Below, piece by piece: positions 1 to 8,606 of a stretch of DNA of 41,009 nucleotides. Within the stretch, counting starts at the first letter, position 1; each line of letters begins with the position of its first letter. The notes beneath the pieces are model-generated. The model made no database searches. It had not been told where the DNA came from and saw nothing but the letters and a program-made list of their open reading frames with translations. The stretch lies in assembly GCA_946413655.1 (NCBI GenBank), contig CAMKLO010000029.1, positions 1 to 41,009 on the forward strand, read 5' to 3'. Source of the DNA: an uncultured Fibrobacter sp. (GTDB lineage: Bacteria; Fibrobacterota; Fibrobacteria; Fibrobacterales; Fibrobacteraceae). A program made the translations under genes and the position numbers.

Positions 1-1861
1 CCATGACCTTCGCGTTCACGATGTCTTCCACCTTCTGGATTTCTTCGGCGGTCATCGCGTTGAAGTGGCTGAAGTCGAAGCGGAGAAGTTCGTTCGAAAC
101 GAAGCTACCCTGCTGCTGCACGTGAGTGCCGAGCACCTGACGGAGAGCGGCCTGCAGCAAGTGGGTCGCGGAGTGGTTCTTGCGAATATCGTTACGGCGG
201 TCGTTGTCGACGGTCGCCATGAACACGGCGCCCATCGTCTCTTCGTTGGCCGTACCCTTCTTCACCTTACCGCGGCAGAGGGCGGTGTCGTTCACCTTCA
301 CGGTGTCGAACACGTCAATTTCGAGGTCGCCAGAAACGAGCGTTCCCTTGTCGCCGACCTGGCCACCCATTTCGGCATAGAACGGAGAGGTTTCAAGCAC
401 GATGCTGAGCACGCCCTTGTCTTCACGCCAGCGGACGACCTTCGTTTCGCAAGCGGAGAGTTCGTAGCCCACGAACTTGGTGCTTTCTTCGCTGTACTGC
501 GTCCAGCCTTCGGTACCCATCGTGTTGATGCCCTGCTTCATGTTGGCGCGGGCGCGGGCCTTCTGTTCTTCCATGCACTTCTCGTAGCCTTCTTCATCGA
601 TGAGGAGGCCCTTTTCTTCGGCGAGAATGCCAGTGAGGTCCGGCGGGAATCCGTAGGTATCGTAAAGGAGGAACACCTTGTCGCCCGGAATCTTGTCGCC
701 CTTCTTGAGATCGGCGGAGATGGCGGCGAAGCGTTCGAGGCCGGCGTCCAGCGTGCGGATAAAGCTTTCTTCTTCGCTCTTGATCACGCTTGCCACGAAT
801 TCCTTGCGTTCGCGGATTTCCGGGAAGGCATCGCCCATCGTGTCGGCAAGCACCTGCACGAGCTGGCAAATGAACGGCTTCTTCTGGCCGAGCAGGCGGG
901 CAAAGCGGCTAGCACGGCGCAAAATGCGGCGGAGCACGTAGCCACGGCCTTCGTTGCTCGGGAGAGCGCCATCGGCAATAGCGAAAGAAATAGCGCGGAT
1001 GTGGTCGGCAATCACGCGGTGCGGAGTACCGGCTTCGCCATCGTTGTACGGAACGCCACTGAGTTCAGCAATCTTTGCGATGATCGGGGTGAACACGTCG
1101 GTATCATAGTTGCTGGTCTTGCCCTGGAGAATGGCGCAGATACGTTCGAAGCCCATACCGGTATCGACGTTCTTTGCCTTCAGCGGAATCAAGGAGCCGT
1201 CGCTCACGCGTTCGTACTGCATGAACACGTTATTCCAAATTTCAATATAGCGGTCGTTTTCGCCGTTCACGCCCTTGATCGGGTCCTTGAACGTTTCGGC
1301 CTGCGTAGCGAGGTCGCCGCGGTCGTAGTGGATTTCGGAGCAGGGGCCGCACGGACCGGTGTCGCCCATTTCCCAGAAGTTGGAGTGAGCGTCAAAGCGC
1401 ATGATGCGGTCATCCGGGAGGCCGGACACGTCCTTCCAAATCTGCCAGGCTTCGTCGTCGTCCTGGTACACGGTCGCGAACAGGCGTTCCTTCGGGAGCT
1501 TCCAAACTTCGGTCAGGAGTTCCCAGGCCCAAGAGATGGCTTCCTTCTTGTAGTAGTCGCCGAAACTCCAGTTGCCGAGCATTTCGAAGAAGGTGTGGTG
1601 GTAGTTGTCGCGGCCCACCACGTCGAGGTCGTTGTGCTTACCGGACACGCGGAGGCACTTCTGGCTGTTGCATGCGCGCTTCCAGCCCTTCGGATTGTCG
1701 CCCAGGAAGATAGCCTTGAACTGGTTCATGCCCGCGTTCGTGAACATGAGCGTCGGGTCGTCATGCGGAACCACCGGCGAAGAACGCACAAAGAGGTGGC
1801 CCTTGGATTCAAAGAACTTGATGAAAGATTCGCGCACCTGCGCAGAAGTCATTGTAGGCAT
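1..1861 (-). CDS. alaS: Alanyl-tRNA synthetase (3' end outside window)
   Basis: Charges tRNA-Ala with alanine in the cytoplasm. About 620 N-terminal residues of a usually ~875-residue enzyme are visible; the C-terminal part lies beyond the left edge. The start ([13 protein letters not shown]) is preceded by an AAAAGGGA-like ribosome binding site. The class II catalytic core is clear: [19 protein letters not shown] near the N-terminus, then [17 protein letters not shown] and [21 protein letters not shown], followed by the alanine-specific [14 protein letters not shown] segment. The editing domain begins with [12 protein letters not shown], the HxxxH zinc/editing motif. Identification is certain. 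The long open frame on the opposite strand is a codon-bias shadow. Confidence 0.97.
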   Translation of the reverse strand, partial: [620 protein letters not shown]

Positions 1862-2185
1862 ATTGTGTCCCTTTTATTTTTTCGGGCGTAAAGATAGAAA
1901 TTAGACGACAAATTCTCAAGTCGAGCGTCGCGGCCAAGCCTGCCCCGGACTTGTTCCGGGGTAACGCCCCGGCACTGCAATATAAAAAGCTAATCCCGTC
2001 CCCATTCGCGGATCATGACTACTAAGCAGCAAAGCTGCAAGTAGTCAAAGAGAACGGAGTCCGGGATGACAGTAAAAGAATAGGCCGGGGTGACAGTGTA
2101 ATAGAAAATGTTACTGGATCCTTCGCCCTACGGGCGAAGCATGACGATTCTAGTAACTAGTAACTAAGAACTAGTAACTCAAAAG
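1862..2185. repeat. Gene-free stretch built of short hairpin and heptad-like repeats
   Basis: No gene seen. It holds CCCCGGA-cttg-TTCCGGGG (about 1942-1960), a nested palindrome GACTACT..GCAGC-aaa-GCTGC..AGTAGTC (about 2018-2047) flanked by ATCCCG and CGGGATGACAG, a GGGGTGACAG copy, a hairpin CTGGATCCTTCGCCC-tac-GGGCGAAGCATGACG (2114-2145), and a run of AGTAACT/AGAACT units (about 2151-2180). GGATGACA-ending hairpins recur in most gene gaps of this window, so this is probably an interspersed repeat cluster. Confidence 0.6.
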
Positions 2186-2671
2186 CTAATAAATCTTCTT
2201 CATGTCGGTGAGTTCGCCGTTTTTCTCGTGGAACAACGTAAGCGAACCGCCTTGGATTTGCTGGAAAATCTTGGTGAGTTTCGCAATAGCGGCGGCTTCG
2301 TCAAATCCAGCTTCGTTATAGGCCGTTTCACCGATGACAAGTCCAAAATTCATCATGTCCGGAGCCTTGCGACGCAGATAGTTCAAAAGTTCTTCGTCGC
2401 TATTGATTTCGTCTGTGGCCGTGAGCTTTTCAAACTCCGCCGGATCGCGCGTACTGACGTGCAACGGGTAGATATCGTCGGCAACAATCTGCTTAGAATT
2501 GAGATAAAGTACGTTGCCTACATACAAGCTAATCGAATCGTTCAGCACCTGACGCACTTCAATCAGCACATCGCACATTGACGACGTTTCCTGCATCTTG
2601 ATTTTGGAAGGACCGCAAGCGATAAGCGCAAGCGAAATCGTGGCAAGGAGCAATAGGGCGAGTTTTTTCAT
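2186..2671 (-). CDS. Putative lipoprotein, function unknown
   Basis: A 161-residue protein with a clear type II signal peptide: two lysines, a hydrophobic stretch, then the lipobox LIAC with the acylated cysteine at about residue 19. The mature part has no motif I recognise; it is mixed alpha/beta in composition with several acidic stretches and no poly-Ser linker. AGGAAT precedes the ATG. The gene stands alone between repeat-rich spacers, with alaS upstream in the other direction of reading and the GH16 gene behind it on the same strand. It is probably anchored to the inner or outer membrane facing the periplasm or cell surface. Confidence 0.75.
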   Translation of the reverse strand: MKKLALLLLATISLALIACGPSKIKMQETSSMCDVLIEVRQVLNDSISLYVGNVLYLNSKQIVADDIYPLHVSTRDPAEFEKLTATDEINSDEELLNYLRRKAPDMMNFGLVIGETAYNEAGFDEAAAIAKLTKIFQQIQGGSLTLFHEKNGELTDMKKIY

Positions 2672-2843
2672 GATATTCCTCTTTAGTAGTAGGAAGTAGG
2701 CAGTAAACAGTGGTTAGTAAACAGAGTTGTTAAAAGAACATTCTTATTACATTCCCAACAACAAACCAATGGCTAATGACTAGCGACCATCGACCAATAT
2801 ACAATTATTCATTTTCAAGAAAAAGTAAACAATACCTAACATA

Positions 2844-2876
2844 AAAAAAGCCTCCCGGATTTCTCCAGGAGGCTTG
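2844..2876 (-). terminator. Rho-independent terminator of the GH16 gene
   Basis: Reading the minus strand, AAGCCTCC pairs with GGAGGCTT around a 12-nt loop and is followed by seven T. It lies 20 bp after the GH16 stop codon. Confidence 0.88.
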
Positions 2877-2895
2877 CTTCTATACACCAAACTTT

Positions 2896-3933
2896 TTACA
2901 AAGCTTCGTAGTCCATAATAATTCTGCAAACGCCATTCTGGACTTTGATATTTTGGCTACGGTACATCACATTCTCCATTTCCCAGTCACCCACTGTCCA
3001 ACGCTGCGGGTCAATATCTTCCCCATCGAAATCATCCTGCCAGAGCATCTTGAAGCCCTTTGTGGCTTCATCGTAAGAGTAAACGCGGACATAGTCAATC
3101 TGCTGTTCAATCGGAAGTCCTACACCCGTGAATTTACCCGTCCAAGACGGTGTTTTAGACGCCCACAAGTTGAAGCGGAGACTTTCCTTTTCGGTGAGGA
3201 ATTTCACCTGGTCAGCATCAGCGTGAGTACCGCGGCTCATGCCAAGCGTATCGCGGCGCACTTCGACGCTGTCGATTTCCCAGGCCACGTATTCCGGCGT
3301 CCAGATAATTGCGTACAAATGGAATTCCTTGGAGGCATCGAATGCGAACGGATGGATGACCTCAGAAGAAGTGTTCTTCTTGATGGACGGCTCCGCTTCG
3401 CGAGTGATGATATTGGACTGCCACTTGCTTGGATCCTTGCCAAGAATTTCAATGTCGATTTCGTTCCAAGGTTCATTTTCCTTCATCCAGGAATTATCAT
3501 AATTGAGGAACATGGAGCTCACGGAACCAGAAATAGAAGCCATCTTCATGCGAGCTTCGAAACGGCCATACTTGAACTGCTCTACGCCAGTGAGTTCAGC
3601 ACCGTAGAAAGTATAGGACAAGTTCGGATTAATTTCAGTCAATGTCGGAACGCTATAAGTGAACTGCGGATTCTGTGTAGTTGCAGCAGAACTTGTCGGG
3701 GCAGCAGCTTCGGAACTGGTCGGAACGACGGCAGCGGAACTTGCCGGGAGAACGGCATCGGAGCTGGTCGGAGCAACAACAGTTGCAGAACTAGCCGGAG
3801 GAACAACAGCGACAGAGCTAGAAGAAACGGCACCAATCTGTCCCGAAGGGGCGACAAAATTAGCATCATCATTCGAATCAGAGCATGCAGCCAAGAACGC
3901 CACAGTAACCAAGGGAAGAATAATCTTTTTCAT
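2896..3933 (-). CDS. GH16 beta-glucanase-like lipoprotein, naturally circularly permuted
   Basis: Predicted secreted beta-1,3-1,4-glucanase (lichenase) family protein. Residues 1-17 are a lipoprotein signal (AFLAAC, Cys17). Residues about 35-90 are a low-complexity linker of Ser, Pro, Ala and Thr. The GH16 fold follows: GRFEARMKMASISGSVSSMF, the catalytic motif NEIDIEILG with Glu158, Asp160 and Glu162 (nucleophile, assisting Asp, acid/base), then LRFNLWAS. The strand that opens ordinary GH16 enzymes (DDFDG....RW..GDW) sits at the C-terminus, residues about 300-317, as in the known Fibrobacter lichenase. That order, not chance, supports a circular permutation. It differs from the classic enzyme by its N-terminal lipid anchor and linker, so it is probably tethered to the cell surface. 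Substrate is inferred, not shown. Confidence 0.88.
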   Translation of the reverse strand: MKKIILPLVTVAFLAACSDSNDDANFVAPSGQIGAVSSSSVAVVPPASSATVVAPTSSDAVLPASSAAVVPTSSEAAAPTSSAATTQNPQFTYSVPTLTEINPNLSYTFYGAELTGVEQFKYGRFEARMKMASISGSVSSMFLNYDNSWMKENEPWNEIDIEILGKDPSKWQSNIITREAEPSIKKNTSSEVIHPFAFDASKEFHLYAIIWTPEYVAWEIDSVEVRRDTLGMSRGTHADADQVKFLTEKESLRFNLWASKTPSWTGKFTGVGLPIEQQIDYVRVYSYDEATKGFKMLWQDDFDGEDIDPQRWTVGDWEMENVMYRSQNIKVQNGVCRIIMDYEAL

Positions 3934-4170
3934 AATGACCTCTTTTCAAAAAAAATAGTTTTTGAATTTTCCGCATGCACCCCAGATGACAGGATTTTCA
4001 AAATCATCTGTATCAACTGTATTACAAAATTAGCCAAAAAACGCATTTTACGTGATTTTCAGCACATTTTACACTTTGTTCAAAACCTATCCTGTCACCA
4101 AGGTCTCCCGTAAGAAAATTAAAAGCAACGCTACCCCACTCCAAGCCATCCCTTCGCCACATTTTGCACC

Positions 4171-4199
4171 TTGCCCACCCCCTATTTAATATGTATATT
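4171..4199 (+). promoter_or_regulatory. Probable sigma-70 promoter of pflB in the 3934-4320 spacer
   Basis: TTGCCC, 17 bp, TATATT. This predicts a leader of about 115 nt before pflB. The rest of the 387-bp divergent spacer is A+T-rich and has a second weak TATAGT box near 4280; I see no gene or riboswitch in it. Confidence 0.55.
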
Positions 4200-4320
4200 G
4201 CGCTCTATAGATAATCGCAATAAAAACAAGGATAAATCGAGTTCGTTCTTTTTTTACAATAGGAAAGTTTGGTTACTTTTATAGTTGTATTAACAGTAAG
4301 CTCGGGAAAAAAGAGGTTAT

Positions 4321-6576
4321 ATGCAGGAAGCATGGAAAGGCTTTAGAGGCGGACGCTGGCAAGAAGAAATAAACGTCCGTGATTTTATCCAAAAGAACTA
4401 CACCGCTTACGACGGCGACAAATCGTTTTTACAAGGCCCGACAGAGGCTACGAACAAACTTTGGGGACAATTACAAGATCTCCAGAAGAGGGAAATTGCA
4501 AAGGGTGGCGTCCTCGACATGGACACAGATGTTGTCTCCACTCTCACGAGCCACCCCGCAGGCTACATTTCCAACGAGACCAAGGATCTCGAAAAAATTG
4601 TAGGCCTCCAGACCGACAAGCCGCTCAAGCGTGCATTCATGCCATTTGGCGGCATCAAGATGGCCGAAGAATCTTGCAAGAACTACGGCTACACTCCGAG
4701 TGAAGAACTCCACCGCATCTTCACGGAATTCCACAAAACGCACAACCAGGGTGTTTTCGACGCTTACACGCCGGCCATGCGTTTGGCCCGCAAGGCACAC
4801 ATCATCACTGGTCTTCCGGATACATACGGCCGCGGCCGCATTGTCGGTGACTACCGCCGTGTCGCCCTTTACGGCATCGATTACCTTATCGCCCAAAAGA
4901 AAGCCGACAAGGCATTGACCGACTCCACCGACATGCGCGAACACGTTATTCGCGAACGCGAAGAACTTGCCGAACAGATTAAGGCCCTCGAAGGCATGAA
5001 GGTGATGGCAAAGATTTACGGTTACGACATTTCGAAGCCGGCAACGAACGCCCGCGAAGCCGTGCAGTGGCTGTATTTCGGCTACCTCGCCGCCATCAAG
5101 ACGCAGAATGGCGCCGCTATGAGCGTGGGCCGCGTCTCCACATTCATCGATATTTACATAACTCGCGATTTGCAAAACGGCGTCATCACCGAAACCGACG
5201 CCCAAGAAATCATCGACCACTTTGTCATGAAGCTTCGCATGGTCAAGTTCGCTCGCATCACTAGCTACAACGAACTCTTCAGCGGCGACCCGGTGTGGGC
5301 CACGCTCGAAGTCGCCGGCATCGGCCAAGACGGCCGCCATCAAGTGACTAAGACCGACTATCGCTTCTTGCACACACTCGTGAACATGGGTCCGTCGCCG
5401 GAACCGAACCTCACGATTCTCTACAGCCCGCGTCTTCCGCACAACTTCAAGAAATTCGCCGCCGAAATTTCTGTGAAAACCAGCGCCATCCAGTACGAAA
5501 ACGACGATACGATGCGTCCAATTTGGGGCGACGACTACAGCATTTGCTGCTGTGTTTCCGCCACGCAGACCGGCAAGGAAATGCAGTTCTTCGGCGCACG
5601 TGCGAACCTCGCCAAGACGCTCCTTTACGCTATCAACGGCGGAAAGGACGAATGTCTCGTGAAGGGAGAGCAGGTCGGTCCGGAATATCCGCCGATTACC
5701 AGCGAATACCTCAACTACGACGAAGTTGTCCACAAGTTCGAACTTTACATGGACTGGATTACGCACTTGTACGTGAATACGTTGAACTTGATTCATTACA
5801 TGCACGACAAGTACTACTACGAAGCTGCCGAAATGGCACTCATCGACACCAATGTCCGCCGCACGTTCGCGACGGGTATCGCAGGCTTCAGCCACGTTGT
5901 CGATAGCCTTTCTGCCATCAAGTACGCCAAGGTGAAAGTCATCCGCGATCCGGCTACGGGCCTCGCGCAAGACTTCCAAATCGAAGGCGACTTCCCGCGC
6001 TACGGAAACGACGACGACCGCGCCGACGATATCGCCGTTTGGCTCCTCAAGACGTTCATGGCCAAAATCAAGCAGACCCCGACTTATCGCGATTCTGAAC
6101 CGACGACAAGCATTCTCACGATTACAAGTAACGTCGTCTATGGCAAGGCTACGGGCGCCCTTCCGGACGGCCGTAAGGCTGGCGAGCCGTTCTCTCCGGG
6201 CGCAAGCCCCAGCTACGGCGCCGAAAAGCACGGTCTCTTGGCCTCGCTCAACTCCGTTGCAAAGATTCCGTACGAATACGCTTTGGACGGCATCAGCAAT
6301 ACGCAGACCATCAACCCGGATGCACTCGGCCACAACGACGAAGAACGTTCCAACAAGCTCGTGCAGGTGCTCGACGGTTACTTTGGACAGAGCAGCCACC
6401 ACCTGAACGTGAACGTGTTCGGTGTCGAAAAGCTGAAGGACGCCATGGAACACCCGGAGAAGGAAGAATATCAGAACTTTACTATCCGCGTTTCCGGCTA
6501 CGCCGTGCGTTTCATCAAGCTCACTCGCGAACAGCAACTCGACGTGATTGCCCGCCAGGCACACGGCGTACTGTAA
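4321..6576 (+). CDS. pflB: Formate C-acetyltransferase (pyruvate formate-lyase)
   Basis: Cytoplasmic glycyl-radical enzyme that splits pyruvate with CoA into acetyl-CoA and formate, central to anaerobic fermentation. The 751 residues match the usual length (~760). The active-site cysteine pair lies in [19 protein letters not shown]: Cys410-Cys411 correspond to E. coli Cys418-Cys419, and an extra Cys409 replaces the usual Ala. The glycyl-radical loop RVSGYAVRF is near the C-terminus with the radical Gly at 726. GAGG lies just before the ATG, and a consensus-like promoter and a terminator bracket the gene, so it is monocistronic. The activase gene lies 2 kb downstream, separated by two opposite-strand genes. 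Confidence 0.98.
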   Translation: MQEAWKGFRGGRWQEEINVRDFIQKNYTAYDGDKSFLQGPTEATNKLWGQLQDLQKREIAKGGVLDMDTDVVSTLTSHPAGYISNETKDLEKIVGLQTDKPLKRAFMPFGGIKMAEESCKNYGYTPSEELHRIFTEFHKTHNQGVFDAYTPAMRLARKAHIITGLPDTYGRGRIVGDYRRVALYGIDYLIAQKKADKALTDSTDMREHVIREREELAEQIKALEGMKVMAKIYGYDISKPATNAREAVQWLYFGYLAAIKTQNGAAMSVGRVSTFIDIYITRDLQNGVITETDAQEIIDHFVMKLRMVKFARITSYNELFSGDPVWATLEVAGIGQDGRHQVTKTDYRFLHTLVNMGPSPEPNLTILYSPRLPHNFKKFAAEISVKTSAIQYENDDTMRPIWGDDYSICCCVSATQTGKEMQFFGARANLAKTLLYAINGGKDECLVKGEQVGPEYPPITSEYLNYDEVVHKFELYMDWITHLYVNTLNLIHYMHDKYYYEAAEMALIDTNVRRTFATGIAGFSHVVDSLSAIKYAKVKVIRDPATGLAQDFQIEGDFPRYGNDDDRADDIAVWLLKTFMAKIKQTPTYRDSEPTTSILTITSNVVYGKATGALPDGRKAGEPFSPGASPSYGAEKHGLLASLNSVAKIPYEYALDGISNTQTINPDALGHNDEERSNKLVQVLDGYFGQSSHHLNVNVFGVEKLKDAMEHPEKEEYQNFTIRVSGYAVRFIKLTREQQLDVIARQAHGVL

Positions 6577-6609
6577 TTCACCCGCTCCGCGGAAATGACG
6601 AAACAATCT

Positions 6610-6638
6610 CGTCATTCCGGCCTTGAGCCGGAATCTGC
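6610..6638 (-). repeat. Interspersed hairpin repeat (GATTCCGG...CCGGAATGACG type)
   Basis: On the minus strand it reads AGATTCCGG, loop, CCGGAATGACG. Same family as the copies at 9431, 9601, 31609 and 32310, here in reverse orientation. Confidence 0.6.
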
Positions 6639-6661
6639 AAGCAAAGCGAGATACGTTTAAA

Positions 6662-6687
6662 AAGGTTCCCCAAAGGGAGCCTTTTTT
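6662..6687 (+). terminator. Rho-independent terminator of pflB
   Basis: AAGGTTCCC, loop, GGGAGCCTT (one mismatch) followed by a run of T. Confidence 0.85.
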
Positions 6688-6715
6688 GTTTGAAACAAGT
6701 ATCCCCACAGGGGCA

Positions 6716-6956
6716 TTACATACTAAAAAAGAAAATCGAACATCTTAGTATGTAAAAAAGCCCTCAAAAGACCATAAAATCAACGAAATAAGACCTTAAT
6801 CAACCTTTCGTCGCCCCAATTGGCTTCAAAACGCCCCTTTAAAGCCCCAAAATTACATACTAAAACTTCTAAAATGAAATTTAGTATGTACACATACAAA
6901 CTCTATAAACCGCGATTACATACTAAAATACGCCAAATACGATTTTAGTATGTAAT
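6716..6956. repeat. Three A+T-rich inverted repeats of the TTACATACTAA family
   Basis: Unit 1 is TTACATACTAA (6716-6726) with TTAGTATGTAA (6745-6755). Unit 2 is 6853-6863 with 6881-6890. Unit 3 has a perfect 15-bp stem, ATTACATACTAAAAT (6915-6929) with ATTTTAGTATGTAAT (6942-6956), and ends 5 bp from the stop codon of the MBL gene. Arms are conserved between units while loops (12-18 nt) differ. Function unknown; unit 3 could serve as an A/U-rich terminator for the minus-strand gene. Confidence 0.8.
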
Positions 6957-6960
6957 AGTA

Positions 6961-7692
6961 TCACGCCACGATGTAATTTTCGTTCTTTTGGCGGCGAGCA
7001 TAAACAGATTCTAAGAACTGGATGACAGAATCCCTGTCGCGAACAAGCCCACGTTTATGGCTCAGGCAAAAACGCGTTGCCGCAAGCGACTTCAAAAGCG
7101 CAATCTGCTCGCCAAGAATCTGTACGTTATACACGTCAGGCGTTCCATGCCCCACCATCGGGTAAGTCGCATCGCCCAAAAACACGTAATCATCAACGAT
7201 AAGCGCCAACGAGCCTTTGGCATGGCTGTTCGGCATCGGCAAAATCTGGATTTTCACGCCATCGTCAAACGAAATCGGCGACGTCACAGCAATCTTTTCG
7301 CAACCCGCGACCTCCCCCACAACTTTCGACGCATAGGAACCAAGATAAACAGCATCGAAATCGAGCGAAACTTCGCCCTGCACAAAGCGCACAAGATTCA
7401 GCAGATGATCGCGATGGAAATGCGAAATGACGATGTTCTTTTTGAGCGAAATTGCAACTGATGCAGCGCTTTCGCTGTTTTCGTGAGAGCCGCGAGAATC
7501 TTTTTCGAGAGGCTCCGAGCCCACGGGATTGCGCGGCAACGCATTTATAAAATTCACCGCCTCGTCACAGGCGCCCACGTCAAAAATCCACCAGGCGCTA
7601 TCGCCACGAACAGCAACGACATCCGCACTCAGCGGGTCGTATGACACTTGCAAATACTGGATTCTATCGGTAAGCTTTATGATTCTTGGCAC
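6961..7692 (-). CDS. Metallo-beta-lactamase-fold hydrolase
   Basis: A 243-residue cytoplasmic protein with all core MBL metal ligands: HFHRDH (His91, His93, Asp95, His96), PNSHAKGS (His157), FLGDATYP (Asp174) and LSHKRG (His212). The fold binds one or two zinc or iron ions and hydrolyses esters, thioesters or lactones; the substrate here cannot be told. Residues about 53-80 form a hydrophilic insertion before the first metal-binding strand. There is no signal peptide, which argues against a secreted antibiotic-degrading enzyme. It lies 24 bp downstream of a lipoprotein gene on the same strand and may be co-transcribed with it. An inverted repeat abuts its stop codon. Confidence 0.85.
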   Translation of the reverse strand: MPRIIKLTDRIQYLQVSYDPLSADVVAVRGDSAWWIFDVGACDEAVNFINALPRNPVGSEPLEKDSRGSHENSESAASVAISLKKNIVISHFHRDHLLNLVRFVQGEVSLDFDAVYLGSYASKVVGEVAGCEKIAVTSPISFDDGVKIQILPMPNSHAKGSLALIVDDYVFLGDATYPMVGHGTPDVYNVQILGEQIALLKSLAATRFCLSHKRGLVRDRDSVIQFLESVYARRQKNENYIVA

Positions 7693-7716
7693 GGCGCCAA
7701 AGATAGAAAATTTTCC

Positions 7717-8205
7717 TTATTCCTGTTCTTTATAAACAATATCGTAAACACCCTTGAAATTTAGATATTTCACACCAATATACTCTACAGGAACTTTTAT
7801 CCTATAATCGGCAAAACAAAGGCAATTATGCTCAGGCACTTGCGGATCTTCTGGATAATATTCGAAAAAGTCATGAACAAACAATGTATCTTCCTTGCGT
7901 TCCAGCTTGACATCTGTTACATGCCCAAATTCTCCACAAATCGAAGTTGTATTAATCGTAAAGGTCGCTGAACCGTCTTCGTTCATCACGAAATCAACGG
8001 ATTCATCACCCCATTCAGCTCTTTTTGCCAAATGTCCGCCGCCACAAGAACCTTTCCCCACCTCATAATCAGAGGATTTTTGTGATTCCGTGTTTAGGCT
8101 TGCAGAACCGCCTGCGCCATTATCCACGCCAGAATCATCTGAACAAGCGGTAAGCATTACAAAAGCAGCAACGGTCACAATCGAGACAAATAATGATTTT
8201 TTCAT
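7717..8205 (-). CDS. Putative lipoprotein, function unknown
   Basis: A 162-residue protein with a lipoprotein signal peptide ending in MLTAC (Cys about 21), followed by a short Asp/Ser/Gly-rich linker. The mature domain contains four or five further cysteines, including a CLC pair and CGGGH, which could form disulfides or bind metal. No family recognised. GAGGAAG is well placed before the ATG. The MBL hydrolase gene follows 24 bp later on the same strand, so the two may form an operon, although one product is outside the cytoplasm and the other inside. Confidence 0.75.
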   Translation of the reverse strand: MKKSLFVSIVTVAAFVMLTACSDDSGVDNGAGGSASLNTESQKSSDYEVGKGSCGGGHLAKRAEWGDESVDFVMNEDGSATFTINTTSICGEFGHVTDVKLERKEDTLFVHDFFEYYPEDPQVPEHNCLCFADYRIKVPVEYIGVKYLNFKGVYDIVYKEQE

Positions 8206-8606
8206 AAAGACTTCCTCCTCATCACTCTTTTAAATATAGATGAAACAGCCATCAAAGCGACGCATATTTTCAAACAATATCGCACATTAATCCGCTGCGA
8301 CCGCTTTTTTTTTCGGAGTTTGTATTATATAGAGAAAACGGCTCACCGCTAGGATTCCTTTTTTTATGCAAAAAGCACATCATGCGGGCGGGGCCCCAGC
8401 TCGGAGTTGCGAAGGCCGCACGGGCCCCTCCCTGCACCCTCCCCATCCTTGGCCAACGCCTCCATTCTCACGACGAACAATCATTTTCTTCAAATTATTT
8501 GACTGTTTATCTCGCATCGTTTAGACCTATGCATAAAATCACAGACTTTATTCTGTAATACGAAATAGCACTTTAATGCAGAGCAAGACTTTTTTATTTT
8601 TACATC
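8206..8606. other. Gene-free spacer with a GC-rich palindromic element
   Basis: Most of the spacer is A+T-rich. An abrupt GC-rich island lies at about 8385-8455, with GGGGCCC (8390-8396) and its complement GGGCCCC (8422-8428) around a 25-nt loop, then CCTCCCTGCACCCTCCCC. I see no reading frame in it. The pflA start has no obvious Shine-Dalgarno sequence. Confidence 0.6.

Noticed and set aside
65..1891. 608-codon open frame on the plus strand
   Set aside because: Fully antisense to alaS, whose catalytic and editing motifs are intact; it arises from codon bias.
2953..4113. 386-codon plus-strand frame
   Set aside because: Antisense to the GH16 gene and running through its promoter region; no recognisable protein features.
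4471..6708. 745-codon open frame on the minus strand
   Set aside because: Antisense to pflB, with Arg/Val/Ala-rich composition and no domain; a shadow of the real gene.
6716..6956. CRISPR array
   Set aside because: The three repeats are hairpins with unequal spacing (98 and 25 bp between units) and no cas genes are near.
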